Assembly: GCF_900109545.1 (NCBI RefSeq)
Contig: NZ_FOAP01000006.1
Span: forward strand, 372,001-436,000
Length of the DNA: 64,000 nucleotides
Reading direction: 5' to 3'
From: Stigmatella aurantiaca
GTDB lineage: Bacteria; Myxococcota; Myxococcia; Myxococcales; Myxococcaceae
This document shows positions 1-9,915 of this stretch, in pieces (positions within the stretch are counted from its first letter, which is position 1; each line of letters starts with the position of its first letter). The notes beneath the pieces are model-generated. The model saw only the letters and a program-made list of their open reading frames with translations, was not told the DNA's origin and did no database searches. Made by a program: the position numbers and the translations under genes.

Positions 1-177
1 GGACACCGCCGCGCTCACCACCGGCGGGCTCATCCCCATGCCTCCGGCCAGTCCCGAGCCCGCCCGGACGGCTTCCTGCGCGGTGCGCGCGAAGACGGCG
101 CCGAACTCATTCCGGGGCGTCTGGCGCGGCAGCGTGGACGTGATGGACAGCGAGGCAATGCGGGGATCGTTCTCCAT
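1..177 (-). CDS. Unknown protein, 5' end only
   Basis: Only the first 59 codons are in the window; the gene runs off the left edge. The start ATG (177-175) is preceded by AGGAG with good spacing, which decides the start. The visible protein begins MENDPRIASLSITSTLPRQT and becomes rich in Ala, Gly and Met. It has no signal peptide, lipobox or membrane segment. I do not recognise a family. It is transcribed away from the PilZ gene at 429, with 251 bases between them. Confidence 0.6.
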   Translation of the reverse strand, partial: MENDPRIASLSITSTLPRQTPRNEFGAVFARTAQEAVRAGSGLAGGMGMSPPVVSAAVS

Positions 178-428
178 GTGCACTCTCCTGATGAGGGTTC
201 GTGCAGAGCCCTTTTCAGCCGCCATGCCAACGCCGGGTGCCGGGCCTCCCCCCTCGGTGTCCGCTCGGAAAGTCCGCCCGCACCGCCGCTTTTGCCCCCT
301 GGAGGGTCCACGAAACGGGACGGTTCCTGCCCGCCCCCGTCTCCAGGATGGACGCCCGAAAATTTGCGTCCTCGCCAGGCTGCCCCACACTTGTCGCACC
401 CTGTTGCACCCGAAGAGAGCCCCTGGCC
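178..428. other. Divergent intergenic region
   Basis: This spacer lies between two divergent genes and should hold both promoters. It includes an imperfect tandem repeat, GTCGCACCCT followed by GTTGCACCCG (393-411), just ahead of the PilZ gene. I see no clear sigma-70 or sigma-54 promoter and no convincing coding sequence. Confidence 0.4.
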
Positions 429-755
429 ATGATCCCCTCCCCCAGTGCCCGTCCCGCCGCTGACCGCTTTCACCCCCGCGTGGAAGCCAACCTGATGGTC
501 AAGGTCCTGCTGCCCGGCCGCGTCGTCGGTGCCAAGGCCCGAGACCTGTCCATGGCGGGCCTCTTCCTCCAGGCCCACCCCGCGGACACGCTGCGCGAGC
601 TCACGCTCTCCATCCCCCTGCCGGATGACCGGGAGATCACCACCACGTGCTCCATCCGCCGCCGCACCGCGCACGGCGTGGCGCTCGAGTTCGGCACGCT
701 CGACTGGGACGACTTCCTGGCCCTGGCGCGCTTCCTTCACCCGCGGCTGCCGTGA
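429..755 (+). CDS. PilZ domain protein
   Basis: A 108-residue cytoplasmic protein that is essentially one PilZ domain, the fold that binds cyclic di-GMP. Both signature elements are present: RFHPR near residue 14 (the RxxxR arginines) and DLSMAG (DxSxxG) near residue 38. The ATG at 429 starts just before the domain and has GAGAG about ten bases upstream. The frame stays open further upstream, but that extension is low-complexity and unlike the family. There is no attached output domain, so it probably acts through a partner. Ligand binding is inferred from motifs. Confidence 0.75.
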   Translation: MIPSPSARPAADRFHPRVEANLMVKVLLPGRVVGAKARDLSMAGLFLQAHPADTLRELTLSIPLPDDREITTTCSIRRRTAHGVALEFGTLDWDDFLALARFLHPRLP

Positions 756-767
756 GCCGCCGAGGGC

Positions 768-1166
768 TCAGGGCGCGGCGGCCTCCAGGCGCAGCCGCTC
801 CACCAGGGCCATCAGCTCCGTGCCCCGGAAGGGCTTGTGAATGTAGCCGTCCGCCCCCGCCTGCGTGGCGCTCTCCACATCCGACTTCTTCGCCTTCGCC
901 GTGAGCATGTAGAGCGGCACGCTGGCCGTCACCGGGTCGCTCTTGAGGATGCGGCACACCGAGACGCCGTCGAGCTGCGGCAACACCACGTCCATCAGGA
1001 TGAGGTGGAACAGGTGGCTCTTGGCCAGCTTCAGCCCCTCGATTCCGTCCGCCGCGCACACCACGTCCACCGCCCCGTCGCTCAGCATCGAGCGGACCAG
1101 CTCGCGGATGACCGGCTCGTCCTCGACGAGCAGGATGTGAAAGGGGACTTGAGCTTCGGCGGACAT
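768..1166 (-). CDS. Stand-alone response regulator receiver
   Basis: A 132-residue single receiver (REC) domain without an output domain. The full phosphorylation site is visible: acidic pair E15/D16, phospho-acceptor D59 in LILMDVVLP, T89 in YMLTAKAKK and K111 in YIHKPF. I chose ATG 1166 because translation from it begins just before the first REC strand; an upstream in-frame start would add an unlikely tail. It is the last gene on the strand of the Bat operon, 45 bases after batE, and may be co-transcribed with it. No kinase gene is adjacent. Confidence 0.85.
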   Translation of the reverse strand: MSAEAQVPFHILLVEDEPVIRELVRSMLSDGAVDVVCAADGIEGLKLAKSHLFHLILMDVVLPQLDGVSVCRILKSDPVTASVPLYMLTAKAKKSDVESATQAGADGYIHKPFRGTELMALVERLRLEAAAP

Positions 1167-1211
1167 GGGCGGTGGGAGCACGGGCAATGTAGCCCCGGAA
1201 GGGCGCACGCT

Positions 1212-1961
1212 CTATATCTCCGACACGCCTTCGCGCTCTGTCCAACCTTCCAGCCCGTTGGGGAGGCGGATGCGCACATACTTCCCCGCGTCCTCCAGCA
1301 GGCGGACCTTCAGCCCGGCGTGGACCTCGAAGAGCGTCTTGGCCTCGCCGCGAGGAAACTCGCGGGCCACCAGCTTCGGTGACAGCACCACCGCCTCGTG
1401 CACCGTCCGCTGTACCCAGATGTGGGCCGCGAGCAGGCCGCCCAGGGGCAGCGCGAGCGTCAGGGCCACCCCACCGAGCACCGCCGCCCAGGTGCGGCGG
1501 CCGGGCCGCAGGAACCGGAAGAGCACCAGCGCGCCGAAGCCCACGCACCAGGCGGCCAGGAAGCCCCAGGCCACCCCGGCCTCGGGCGTGGCCAGCACCA
1601 GCCGGGTGAGGAAGTCCTCCTCCAGCGCGGTGCCCACCACCTTGTCCACCTGCCGGGCCCGCGCAATGGCCAGGTTCGCCTCCAGGTCCGGGGCGCGTCC
1701 GCCCTGCTTCCAGGCCCGCTCCAGCGCCAGCGTCGCCCGGCCCAGGTCTCCCTGCGCCAGGTACACGGTGCCCAGGTTGTAGAGGACGTCCGGGCCGCCC
1801 TGGCCATGGGACAGCAGCTTCTCGTAGCCCTCGCGCGCCGCGGTGTAGTCCTCGCGGGAGTAGGCGTCGTTGGCCTGGGAGAAGAGCGTCTCCGCCTCCT
1901 CGGGCGTGTAGTAGCCCTGGCTCAGCAACACGGCGGTGAGCATGGCGGTGAGGGCGCTCAT
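1212..1961 (-). CDS. batE: BatE-like TPR/SH3 membrane protein
   Basis: A 249-residue membrane protein. The N-terminal part carries TPR repeats (about residues 18-105), followed by two hydrophobic segments (about 125-150 and 155-185) and a C-terminal SH3-like stretch ending in NGLEGWTEREGVSEI. This TPR-TM-SH3 order is typical of BatE, the last member of Bacteroides-type aerotolerance (Bat) operons. The ATG (1961-1959) overlaps the batD stop as ATGA, which points to translational coupling and fixes the start. It is thought to work with the VWA proteins BatA and BatB at the inner membrane, but the biochemical role is unknown. Confidence 0.75.
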   Translation of the reverse strand: MSALTAMLTAVLLSQGYYTPEEAETLFSQANDAYSREDYTAAREGYEKLLSHGQGGPDVLYNLGTVYLAQGDLGRATLALERAWKQGGRAPDLEANLAIARARQVDKVVGTALEEDFLTRLVLATPEAGVAWGFLAAWCVGFGALVLFRFLRPGRRTWAAVLGGVALTLALPLGGLLAAHIWVQRTVHEAVVLSPKLVAREFPRGEAKTLFEVHAGLKVRLLEDAGKYVRIRLPNGLEGWTEREGVSEI

Positions 1962-3820
1962 TTCTCCCACTTCTCCATCACGGCCTCCGCCGCATCCAGG
2001 ATGCGGTTGCGCTCGGAGGGCTCCGCGCCCCCGCCAAAGCGCCCCACATCACACGCCTCCAGCACGTAGAGCACCCGCGAGCGGTGCGTGGGCGCCACCC
2101 CCGCCTGGGCCATCTTCTCGCCCAGGGCCTCGCGGGTGAGCCCCACCACGGGCGTGCGCAGCCGGGCCTCCAGGAAGCCCATCAGCGCCTTCTCCACCTC
2201 CGCGTAGAAGGCGCTGGCGCTGCCCTGGCCCTTGAGCTTCTCCGCCGCCTCCAGCCGCTTGCGGGCCGCCTTCGCCTGCTGGTTGTTGCGCCCCACCTCC
2301 GTCTGCGAGAAGAGCTTCCCGCGCATCTGGCCGAGCAGCGCCACGCCGAGCAGCAGCCCCACCGGGGCCAGCACCGTGGGCAGGAAGAAGGCCCGCTCCC
2401 AGAGCGGCACCGCCGGGGCCACGAAGCGCGCCTGGTGGCGCGGGGGACGCAGGCCGCCCACGGTCAGGACGTTCTTCGGCGCGTTGGCCGCATCCGCCAC
2501 GGGCGTGGGCGTGCTGCCCAGGGACGTGGCCCCGCCCGAGCCCGCCTCCACCGTCACGGTGACGGGGTCCGTGCGCGCCACGTCGTACGCGCGGCGGCCC
2601 GGGTCGAAGTAGGGGAACTCCAGCGCCGGCAGGGTGAAGGTGCCCGTGCGCTGCGGCATCACCAGGTACTCCTGCACCCGCTGGCCCTGGATGCGGTTGC
2701 GCACGGGGCTGAGCCGGTCCGAGGTGGACGGATCATAGACCTTCAGCGCCGAGGGGGCGTTCAGCTTCGGCGGGGTGACGTTCTTCACGTTGCCCGAGCC
2801 CTCGAGGGTCACCCTCACGGTGATGGGCTGGCCCAGCTCCACGCTCGTGGGCGACACGTCCAGGGTGAGCTGCCAGTCGCCCACGTGGGCATTGGCCATG
2901 CCCGGCGGCGCGCCCGGGGGCAGCGGCTTGACGCGCACCTTGAGCACGTTGGCCACCCGGTGCACCCGGTGCCCGGCGAACAGGAAGCCCGTGGTGATGT
3001 CCGCCTCCGCGGCGGTGATGGTCAGCGAGCCCGCCTTGACCGGGAACAGGGCCCGGCGGCGAAGCAGGTAGGCGCGGTAGGGAATGCCGTTGACGGTGCG
3101 CCGCTCGCCGGAGAGCTGCGTGGGGCTCTCCACCTCCTCGCTCCAGAAGCCCTCCAGCTTGGGCATGGTCACCGCATCCACGCTGGACAGGTCCACCCGC
3201 GAGTAGATGTAGAGCGACAGCGTCACCTGCTCGCCCACGTACACGTCATCCCTGTCCAGGCTCGCCCGCAGAAACAGGTCCGAGTCCCCCCGGGGGATGA
3301 TGGTGTCCTCGTCCTCCGCGTCATCGCCCAAGGGGCTCTGCCCCGGGGTGGGAAAGTTCCGGAACGGATCCGGCAGCCGGCTGGGACGGCTGGCCTGCCC
3401 GGGCGGAGGCCCGAGCCTTCCCGGGCTCACGGTGATCTCCACCGGCTCGGTGCGGTAGGTGCGGCCCGCGGTCTGGAGCACCGCGGGCGGAATGATGAGC
3501 CGGCCCGGCCGCAGCGCCCGCATGACGAGGGTGTGCTTGGTGACGTCCTGGATGACCGCCGGGCCGCCGCCCGACAACTGGATGGAGCGCTGGCTGCTGC
3601 GGGACGAGGAGATGACCTCGATGTCCTTCGGCGCGGGGAACTGCACCTGCGCCGACGGGGGCGCGTCCACCACCACCACGGTGAGGCGGAAGGCGTCCTC
3701 GGTGCCCACCTCGGGCCGGTCCACCGATTGATAGAACTCGATGGCCGCCCACGCTGGCGCCGAGGCCAGCACGGCCAGCCCGGCGAGCACCATCCGCCAG
3801 CCGCTACCAGTCCTTCTCAT
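1958..3820 (-). CDS. batD: BatD family protein (oxygen tolerance)
   Basis: A 620-residue protein with a signal peptide (cleavage near SAPAWAA), a long series of beta-sandwich (BatD) domains in the periplasm, one membrane helix near residue 480 (FFLPTVLAPVGLLLGVALLG) and a cytoplasmic helical C-terminus. Length and architecture match BatD. The coding region overlaps the end of batC by 17 bases and the start of batE by 4. BatD is assumed to be the large periplasmic part of a Bat membrane complex, because the other bat genes lie beside it in order. Confidence 0.85.
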   Translation of the reverse strand: MRRTGSGWRMVLAGLAVLASAPAWAAIEFYQSVDRPEVGTEDAFRLTVVVVDAPPSAQVQFPAPKDIEVISSSRSSQRSIQLSGGGPAVIQDVTKHTLVMRALRPGRLIIPPAVLQTAGRTYRTEPVEITVSPGRLGPPPGQASRPSRLPDPFRNFPTPGQSPLGDDAEDEDTIIPRGDSDLFLRASLDRDDVYVGEQVTLSLYIYSRVDLSSVDAVTMPKLEGFWSEEVESPTQLSGERRTVNGIPYRAYLLRRRALFPVKAGSLTITAAEADITTGFLFAGHRVHRVANVLKVRVKPLPPGAPPGMANAHVGDWQLTLDVSPTSVELGQPITVRVTLEGSGNVKNVTPPKLNAPSALKVYDPSTSDRLSPVRNRIQGQRVQEYLVMPQRTGTFTLPALEFPYFDPGRRAYDVARTDPVTVTVEAGSGGATSLGSTPTPVADAANAPKNVLTVGGLRPPRHQARFVAPAVPLWERAFFLPTVLAPVGLLLGVALLGQMRGKLFSQTEVGRNNQQAKAARKRLEAAEKLKGQGSASAFYAEVEKALMGFLEARLRTPVVGLTREALGEKMAQAGVAPTHRSRVLYVLEACDVGRFGGGAEPSERNRILDAAEAVMEKWEK

Positions 3821-4826
3821 TCGGTGCCCTCTGCTTCTTCTTCTGCTGGAAACGCCACAGCTGGAGATTCTTCTCGTTCTGCTTCATCGCATCCAGCAGC
3901 CGCTCCGCTTCCTGCCGGTCGATGTCCGCCTGGCTGGCCCCCGCGTCCGCTCCGGATTGCTCCTGGGCCTCGCCCTGGCTGCCCTCCTCGCTGCCGCCGT
4001 CGCTCTCCTCGCCCTCCTCCCCCTCGTTCGAGCCGCCATCGGCCCCTCCGTCCGCGCCGCCATCCCCCTGCCCCTCGTCCTGGGTGCCCGCGTCCGCGCC
4101 GCCATCCCCGCCGTCCTCGCCTCCGTCGGCCCCGCCATCCGCGCCACCGTCCGCGCCCGCGTCAGCCCCGCCATCCGCGCCGCCGTCCGCGCCCCCATCC
4201 TGGCCCGCGTCGGAGCCGCCATCGCCGCCGTCCATCCCGCCATCCTGGGGCTGGCCGCCGTCGGCCTTCTGGCCGCCGTCCTGGCCCGCGTCGGGCTTGC
4301 CCGCGTCGGAGCCGCCATCCTCGCCCCCGTCCGCGCCGCCGTCGGTGCCCCCGTCCTGCCCGTCCTGCTGGGGCGGCGGAAGGTTGCGCAGCACCACCTC
4401 GTAGTTGTGGCGCGCCATGGCGTCGTTCGGATCCAGCCGCAGGGCCCGCCGGTAGGCCTGGAGCGCTTCCTTGCGCTCGCCCTTCGAGGCGGCGAGGTTG
4501 CCCAGGTTGTACCAGGCCTTCTGTTGCAGGTCGGGCCGGTTGGACTCCGCCACCCGCTGGAAGGCCGCCTTGGCCTCCTCCGCCCGCCCGAGCTGCGCCA
4601 GCGCGTCGCCCCGGTTGAACTCCACCGCGGGATCATCCGGACGCTCCTTGCGGACCGCCTCGAAGGCCTCCAGCGCCTTCTCGTACTGGCGCGCGTCATA
4701 CGCCTCGCGCCCCTGCGCCGCGAGCGGGTGGTCCACCTCCAGCGGCCCCGCGGCCCACACCGGCCCCGCCAGGCCCGCCACCAGCAGCCACGCCAGCGCC
4801 CGCCCTGCCCGCCCCGGCCGCCTCAC
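3804..4826 (-). CDS. batC: BatC-like TPR protein with a long Asp-Gly-Gly repeat
   Basis: A 340-residue exported protein: signal peptide (1-25), TPR repeats (about 38-147), a low-complexity acidic tract (155-285) built of DGGADGG, DAGADGG and GEDGG units, and a charged helical tail (300-340). TPR plus position identify it as BatC. The acidic tract is unusual for the family: it is about 130 residues long and nearly all Asp, Gly, Ala, Glu and Ser. Its Asp spacing recalls calcium-binding repeats but does not follow the RTX nonapeptide. The ATG overlaps the batB stop (ATGA). Confidence 0.75.
   Translation of the reverse strand: MRRPGRAGRALAWLLVAGLAGPVWAAGPLEVDHPLAAQGREAYDARQYEKALEAFEAVRKERPDDPAVEFNRGDALAQLGRAEEAKAAFQRVAESNRPDLQQKAWYNLGNLAASKGERKEALQAYRRALRLDPNDAMARHNYEVVLRNLPPPQQDGQDGGTDGGADGGEDGGSDAGKPDAGQDGGQKADGGQPQDGGMDGGDGGSDAGQDGGADGGADGGADAGADGGADGGADGGEDGGDGGADAGTQDEGQGDGGADGGADGGSNEGEEGEESDGGSEEGSQGEAQEQSGADAGASQADIDRQEAERLLDAMKQNEKNLQLWRFQQKKKQRAPNEKDW
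3972..4364 (-). repeat. Low-complexity GGCGCGGACGG-type coding repeat
   Basis: Inside batC the DNA is a run of short degenerate repeats encoding Gly-Ala-Asp-Gly-Gly and relatives (residues 155-285). On the plus strand it appears as reiterated CCGCCATC, CCGCCGTC and CCCGCGTC blocks. Such tracts can change length by slippage or recombination, so the number of units may differ between strains. Confidence 0.8.
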
Positions 4827-5881
4827 GAGGCCCTCCGGCGCGCGGAGGGCAGCAGCAGCATCCCCGCCACGAGCAGCGCCAGGCCCGGCGCCGCGTAGTA
4901 CTGGAAGCGCTCGTCGTACCGCACCGTCACGCGGCTCTCGAGCTCGCTCTTCTGCATCTTGTCGATGCGCTCCACCACCTGCCCCATGGCCACGCCGCGC
5001 GGCTGGTAGAAGAAGGCGCCTCCGGTGGCCTCCGCGATGGCCGTCAGCCCTCCGCGGTCCAGCCGGGTGATGACCGTCTCCCCGGCCGCGTCCTTCTTGT
5101 AGTCCACGAACTCGCCCCGCCGGTTGAAGACGGGGATGGGCTCTCCCGTCTCCGAGCCCACGCCCACCGACAGCACCTGCACGCCCCCGTCCTTGAGCGC
5201 CTCGGTGGCCTCGCCGACTTCGCCGAACAGGTCCTCGCCATCCGACAGCAGGACAATGGCCCGCTCCTTGGCCCCCCGGTCCGCGTTGCTCAGCACCTGG
5301 CTGGCCAGCTTCAGCGCCGCGCCGATGTTGCTGCCCCCTTGCGGCATCTGGTCAGGGTCCACCGCCCGGAGGAACAGCTTCACCGCCGAGTAGTCCGAGG
5401 TGAGCGGCGACTGGATGAAGGCATCGCCCGCGAAGACGACCAGCCCCACCCGGTCCCCCTTCAGCTCATCCAGCAGCGTGTTCAGCTCCAGCTTGGCCCG
5501 CTCCAAGCGGCTGGGCTGCACGTCCCGCGCGAGCATGGACTTGGAGGCATCCAGCACCACCACCACGTCGATGCCCTTGCGCTTCGTCATCTCGCTCTTG
5601 CTGCCGCACTGGGGCTGCGCCAGGGCCACCCCCAGCAGCGCCAGCCCCAGCCCGTAGAAGCTGCCCTGCACCGCCGGGCGCCACTGGGACACGCCCGGCG
5701 CCAGCCGGTCCACCAGCCGCTCGGCGAGCAGCGCCCGCACGCGCGCGCGCCGCCTCAGCGCCAGCACCAGCGCCAGCAGGCCCAGGAACAGGCCCACCGC
5801 GCACAGCAGCAGGAAAATGGGCTGCGCCAGCCCCGCCTGATAGCCGAGCACGGTGAAGCGCCAGGGTTCCACATGCGGCAT
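4823..5881 (-). CDS. batB: BatB, VWA-domain membrane protein
   Basis: A 352-residue protein with two N-terminal hydrophobic segments (about 17-40 and 68-85), a von Willebrand factor A domain (about 90-290) and a C-terminal membrane helix (YYAAPGLALLVAGMLLLP). The metal-ion-dependent adhesion site is intact: DASKS following VVVVL. The frame is open far upstream, but ATG 5881 gives the family length and overlaps the batA stop by one base (TGATG). Paralogue of batA next door. The role is inferred from the operon. Confidence 0.85.
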   Translation of the reverse strand: MPHVEPWRFTVLGYQAGLAQPIFLLLCAVGLFLGLLALVLALRRRARVRALLAERLVDRLAPGVSQWRPAVQGSFYGLGLALLGVALAQPQCGSKSEMTKRKGIDVVVVLDASKSMLARDVQPSRLERAKLELNTLLDELKGDRVGLVVFAGDAFIQSPLTSDYSAVKLFLRAVDPDQMPQGGSNIGAALKLASQVLSNADRGAKERAIVLLSDGEDLFGEVGEATEALKDGGVQVLSVGVGSETGEPIPVFNRRGEFVDYKKDAAGETVITRLDRGGLTAIAEATGGAFFYQPRGVAMGQVVERIDKMQKSELESRVTVRYDERFQYYAAPGLALLVAGMLLLPSARRRAS

Positions 5882-6891
5882 CACGGAAACACCCTCAGGA
5901 AGGTGGCGCGCAGGAACAGCTCCAGCGCGGCGAGGCCGAAGGCCGCCAGCAGGTACGGGTGGAAGTCCTCGCGGTAGGTGGCCGACGCTCCGCCCTCCAC
6001 CAGCTTCGAGCGCTCCAGCGCGTCGAGCACCTTCTGGAGCCCCTGCTTGAGCCCCTCGGGGTCCGTGGCGCGGTAGTACTCGCCGCCCGTGCGCGAGGCG
6101 ATGTCCTGCAGCAGCTCGGGGTTGATGGGAATCTCGGTCTCCCGCCACACGACGTTGCCGAAGAGATCCTGCCCCTGCGGGAAGGGCACCTTGCCGCCCT
6201 TGCCCACCAGGATGGTGTACACGGGAATCTTGAGCGACTCGGCCATGGAGGCCGCGTCCAGCGGGGAAATCTTCCCCGCGTTGTTGTCACCGTCGGTGAT
6301 GAGCACCACCACGCGGCTCTTCGCCTCGGAGTCCCGCAGGCGGTTGAGCGAGGTGGCCAGCGCATCGCCGATGGCGGTGCCGTCCTCCAGCACGCGCGTG
6401 CGGATCTGCTTGAGCACCTCGCGCAGCACGCCGTAGTCCAGCGTCAGCGGGGCCTGGGTGTAGGCGGCGCCGGCGAAGACCACCAGCCCGATGCGGTCAT
6501 TCACGCGGTTGGAGATGAACTCGGCGAGCACCTCCTTGGCCACGTGCAGGCGGTTCTGCGGCCGGAAGTCCCCGGCCTCCATGGAGGTGGACAGGTCCAG
6601 CGCCACCACGATGTCGATGCCCTCCACGCTCAAGTCCCGCACCCGCGCATCGCGCGACTGGGGCCGGGCCAGGGCGAGGAGCGCCGCCACCACGGCCAGG
6701 GCGCGCACCCCGGGCAGCACCGGCAGCAGGTAGGCGCGGAAGCCCCGGCCCTGGCGGGCGAAGACGTGGGCGCCCGAGAAGCGCAGCGCGGCACGCTGGC
6801 GCCGCTCCCGCCAGGCCTGGAAGAGCAGGACGGGCACGAGCAGCAATCCCCAGAGCACCTGAGGGCTATGGAACGCGAGGTCCGGAAACAT
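5881..6891 (-). CDS. batA: BatA, VWA-domain membrane protein
   Basis: A 336-residue protein with the usual BatA layout: N-terminal membrane segment (VLWGLLLVPVLLFQAW), a second one (about 55-75), a VWA domain (about 85-290) with the MIDAS motif DLSTS, and a C-terminal helix. The start overlaps the preceding lipoprotein gene by 26 bases. BatA and BatB probably form a heteromeric VWA assembly whose conformation is set by the MoxR ATPase at the head of the operon. That model comes from other MoxR-VWA systems, not from this sequence. Confidence 0.85.
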   Translation of the reverse strand: MFPDLAFHSPQVLWGLLLVPVLLFQAWRERRQRAALRFSGAHVFARQGRGFRAYLLPVLPGVRALAVVAALLALARPQSRDARVRDLSVEGIDIVVALDLSTSMEAGDFRPQNRLHVAKEVLAEFISNRVNDRIGLVVFAGAAYTQAPLTLDYGVLREVLKQIRTRVLEDGTAIGDALATSLNRLRDSEAKSRVVVLITDGDNNAGKISPLDAASMAESLKIPVYTILVGKGGKVPFPQGQDLFGNVVWRETEIPINPELLQDIASRTGGEYYRATDPEGLKQGLQKVLDALERSKLVEGGASATYREDFHPYLLAAFGLAALELFLRATFLRVFP

Positions 6892-7894
6892 GGGCGGGGG
6901 GCTCGGTGGGGGGAGGCGCCGGCGGGGTATACGTCTTCTCGACCAGCTCGTAGCCGAACGCGAGCGAGGCCTCGCACGAGTCCGGGGTCGCGTCGGCGCG
7001 CGCGTACTTCACCATGTCCGACTCGGAGACGAAGCGCATGAGCTTGTCCTCGGGCAGGCCCGGGGTGTGCAGCTTGCGCAGCGAGGCGAGCAGCTCGGGG
7101 CTCGTGCACTCCAGGGCCTCGAAGCCGTAGCGCTCGCCGAGGTAGCCGCGGATGATTTCCGAGAGCCGGAAGTAGAAGTCCTTCACCCGGCCCTGGCCGT
7201 GCAGGTTCTCCTTCCGGAGCGCATCCAGCGCCTGCCGGGTGCGGATATCCAGGGGGGCCTTGGGCTTCGCCGCCGCCGCGTGCGGGCGGGGCCTTCGCAG
7301 CCACTTCACCACGCCGTAGGCGAGCAGGCCCGCCACGAACAGCCCCAGCGCCACCCACACCAGCCGCCAGGAGCGGATGGGAATCTCGGTGGGCGGCTGG
7401 TAGTCGAGCAGCTCCGCGCCCTTCGCGTCCGCGTCCTGGGGCAGCGTGGGCGTCACCTCGACGTCCAGGCCCGGCACGCTCACGCTCTGCGTGCCCGCCG
7501 GGGCGTACAGCTCGAAGCGCAGCTCGGGCAGCTTCACCGTGCCCAGCGAGAAGGCGGAGAGCTTCAGCCGGAACGTGGTGACGGAGCGGTCCGGCCCATC
7601 CTGGCGCTGGCGCGTCTGCTCCAGCACCTCGAGCTCCTCCAGCTCCTTGGGCATCACCAGCTCGAAGCGCTGGTCCTTCGCGTGGGTGAAGACGAGCTCG
7701 TGCGTGAAGGTCTCCCCCAGCATCACCTGCGGGGGCAGCACGCGCCCGGACACGTCCCAGGGCGCCATCCCCTCGGCCACGCCCCCATCCAGCACCTGGG
7801 CGGTGAGGGGTTGCAGCTCCGGGTCCCCGTCCGGGCCCGACGAGCGCCCACAGGCCGCCAGCCCGAGCAGCACCACCAGCAGAAGCCGCCTCAT
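6866..7894 (-). CDS. Lipoprotein with periplasmic beta domain and one TM helix
   Basis: A 342-residue protein with a lipobox (LGLAAC, Cys near 15), a periplasmic beta-rich half resembling a BatD-type domain (about 40-150), a membrane helix (WRLVWVALGLFVAGLLAYGV) and a cytoplasmic helical C-terminus with an acidic and proline-rich end. It is sandwiched between the DUF58 gene (ATGA overlap) and batA (26-base overlap), so it is an integral operon member. I do not know a named function. Confidence 0.7.
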   Translation of the reverse strand: MRRLLLVVLLGLAACGRSSGPDGDPELQPLTAQVLDGGVAEGMAPWDVSGRVLPPQVMLGETFTHELVFTHAKDQRFELVMPKELEELEVLEQTRQRQDGPDRSVTTFRLKLSAFSLGTVKLPELRFELYAPAGTQSVSVPGLDVEVTPTLPQDADAKGAELLDYQPPTEIPIRSWRLVWVALGLFVAGLLAYGVVKWLRRPRPHAAAAKPKAPLDIRTRQALDALRKENLHGQGRVKDFYFRLSEIIRGYLGERYGFEALECTSPELLASLRKLHTPGLPEDKLMRFVSESDMVKYARADATPDSCEASLAFGYELVEKTYTPPAPPPTEPPAHVSGPRVP

Positions 7895-8772
7895 GCCGCC
7901 AGCCTCCGGGCCCGCGCGCGGAAGAATTGCGCGAGCGCCTTGCCGTGGTCATTGCCGCCGCGCAGCTCCACGTGGTCCAGCTCCAGCTTCTTGAACAGGC
8001 GCTGCCGCTCCAGGCGCTGGGCCTGCATGGCCCGGGCGAACCGGCCGCGCACGCGCGGGTCCGCGGTGTCCACCACGAAGCGCTCCCCTGTTTCGGGGTC
8101 CTCCATCTCCACCAGGCCCAGCTTGGGGAACTCCACCTCCAGCGGGTCGGCGATGACGACGGGGACCAGGTCGTGCTTGCGCCCCACCAGCCGCAGCGGC
8201 TTCTCGTAGTCGCGCGCCAGGAAGTCGGAGATGAGGAACGTCACCGCTTTGCGCTTGGCCACCTGGCGCAGGTACATGAGCCCCACGCCCAGGTCCGTGC
8301 CCGTGCCCTTCGGCTTGAAGGTGAGGATGTCGCTGATGAGCCGCAGCACGTGCGTGCGGCCCTTGCGCGGCGGCACCACCTTCTCCACCCGGTCCGAGAA
8401 CAGGATGAGCCCCACCCGGTCGTTGTTGGCGATGGCCGAGAAGGCGATCTGCGCGGCCGCCTCGGCGGCGATCTCCGCCTTGCTGCGCTCGTGCGAGCCG
8501 AACTCCTTCGAGGCCGACACGTCCACGAGCAGCATCACCGTCAGCTCGCGCTCCTCGGTGAAGACCTTGACGTAGGCCTCGTTCATGCGCGCGGTGACGT
8601 TCCAGTCGATGATGCGGATTTCATCACCGGGCTGGTACTGGCGCACCTCGGAGAAGGCCATGCCCCGGCCCTTGAAGACCGAGTGGTACTGGCCCGCCAG
8701 CATGTCCGAGACCACCTTGCGGGTCCGGATCTCCAGCTTGCGGATGCGGCGGATGAGGTCCTTCGGGAGCAC
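7891..8772 (-). CDS. DUF58 protein with VWA-like fold
   Basis: A 293-residue cytoplasmic protein of the DUF58 family. The family signature region PGDEIRIIDWNVTARM is at about residues 49-64 and a MIDAS-like DVSAS motif is at about 89-93. DUF58 proteins nearly always accompany MoxR ATPases, as here (33 bases downstream of moxR). The start is GTG (8772) and translation begins at the conserved N-terminus MLPKDLIRRIRKLE; no strong ribosome binding site is visible. The gene ends overlapping the next as ATGA. Confidence 0.85.
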   Translation of the reverse strand: MLPKDLIRRIRKLEIRTRKVVSDMLAGQYHSVFKGRGMAFSEVRQYQPGDEIRIIDWNVTARMNEAYVKVFTEERELTVMLLVDVSASKEFGSHERSKAEIAAEAAAQIAFSAIANNDRVGLILFSDRVEKVVPPRKGRTHVLRLISDILTFKPKGTGTDLGVGLMYLRQVAKRKAVTFLISDFLARDYEKPLRLVGRKHDLVPVVIADPLEVEFPKLGLVEMEDPETGERFVVDTADPRVRGRFARAMQAQRLERQRLFKKLELDHVELRGGNDHGKALAQFFRARARRLAA

Positions 8773-8805
8773 GGGGCGCTCGGGGGTCCAGTCTGAGAGG
8801 GGGCG

Positions 8806-9795
<990 letters not shown>

Positions 9796-9915
9796 GTCCC
9801 CTCTGGGCCTCAAACGGCCGGCCAGCCTAGGGTTTCCAGGGTATCCGGCTCAACACCGCAGAAGGGGGGACATTCCGATAACGTGTGCCCCCCTCCCGCT
9901 GGAGTCCCCCCCACC

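Noticed and set aside
394-407. Sigma-54-like TCGCAC and TTGC upstream of the PilZ gene
   Set aside because: Spacing between the elements is four rather than five bases and GG is missing, so it fails the -24/-12 rule.
2084-4618. An 844-codon open frame on the plus strand opposite the bat genes
   Set aside because: It is a high-GC shadow: composition is Arg/Pro/His-rich without domains, and the overlapping minus-strand genes have clear families and start overlaps.
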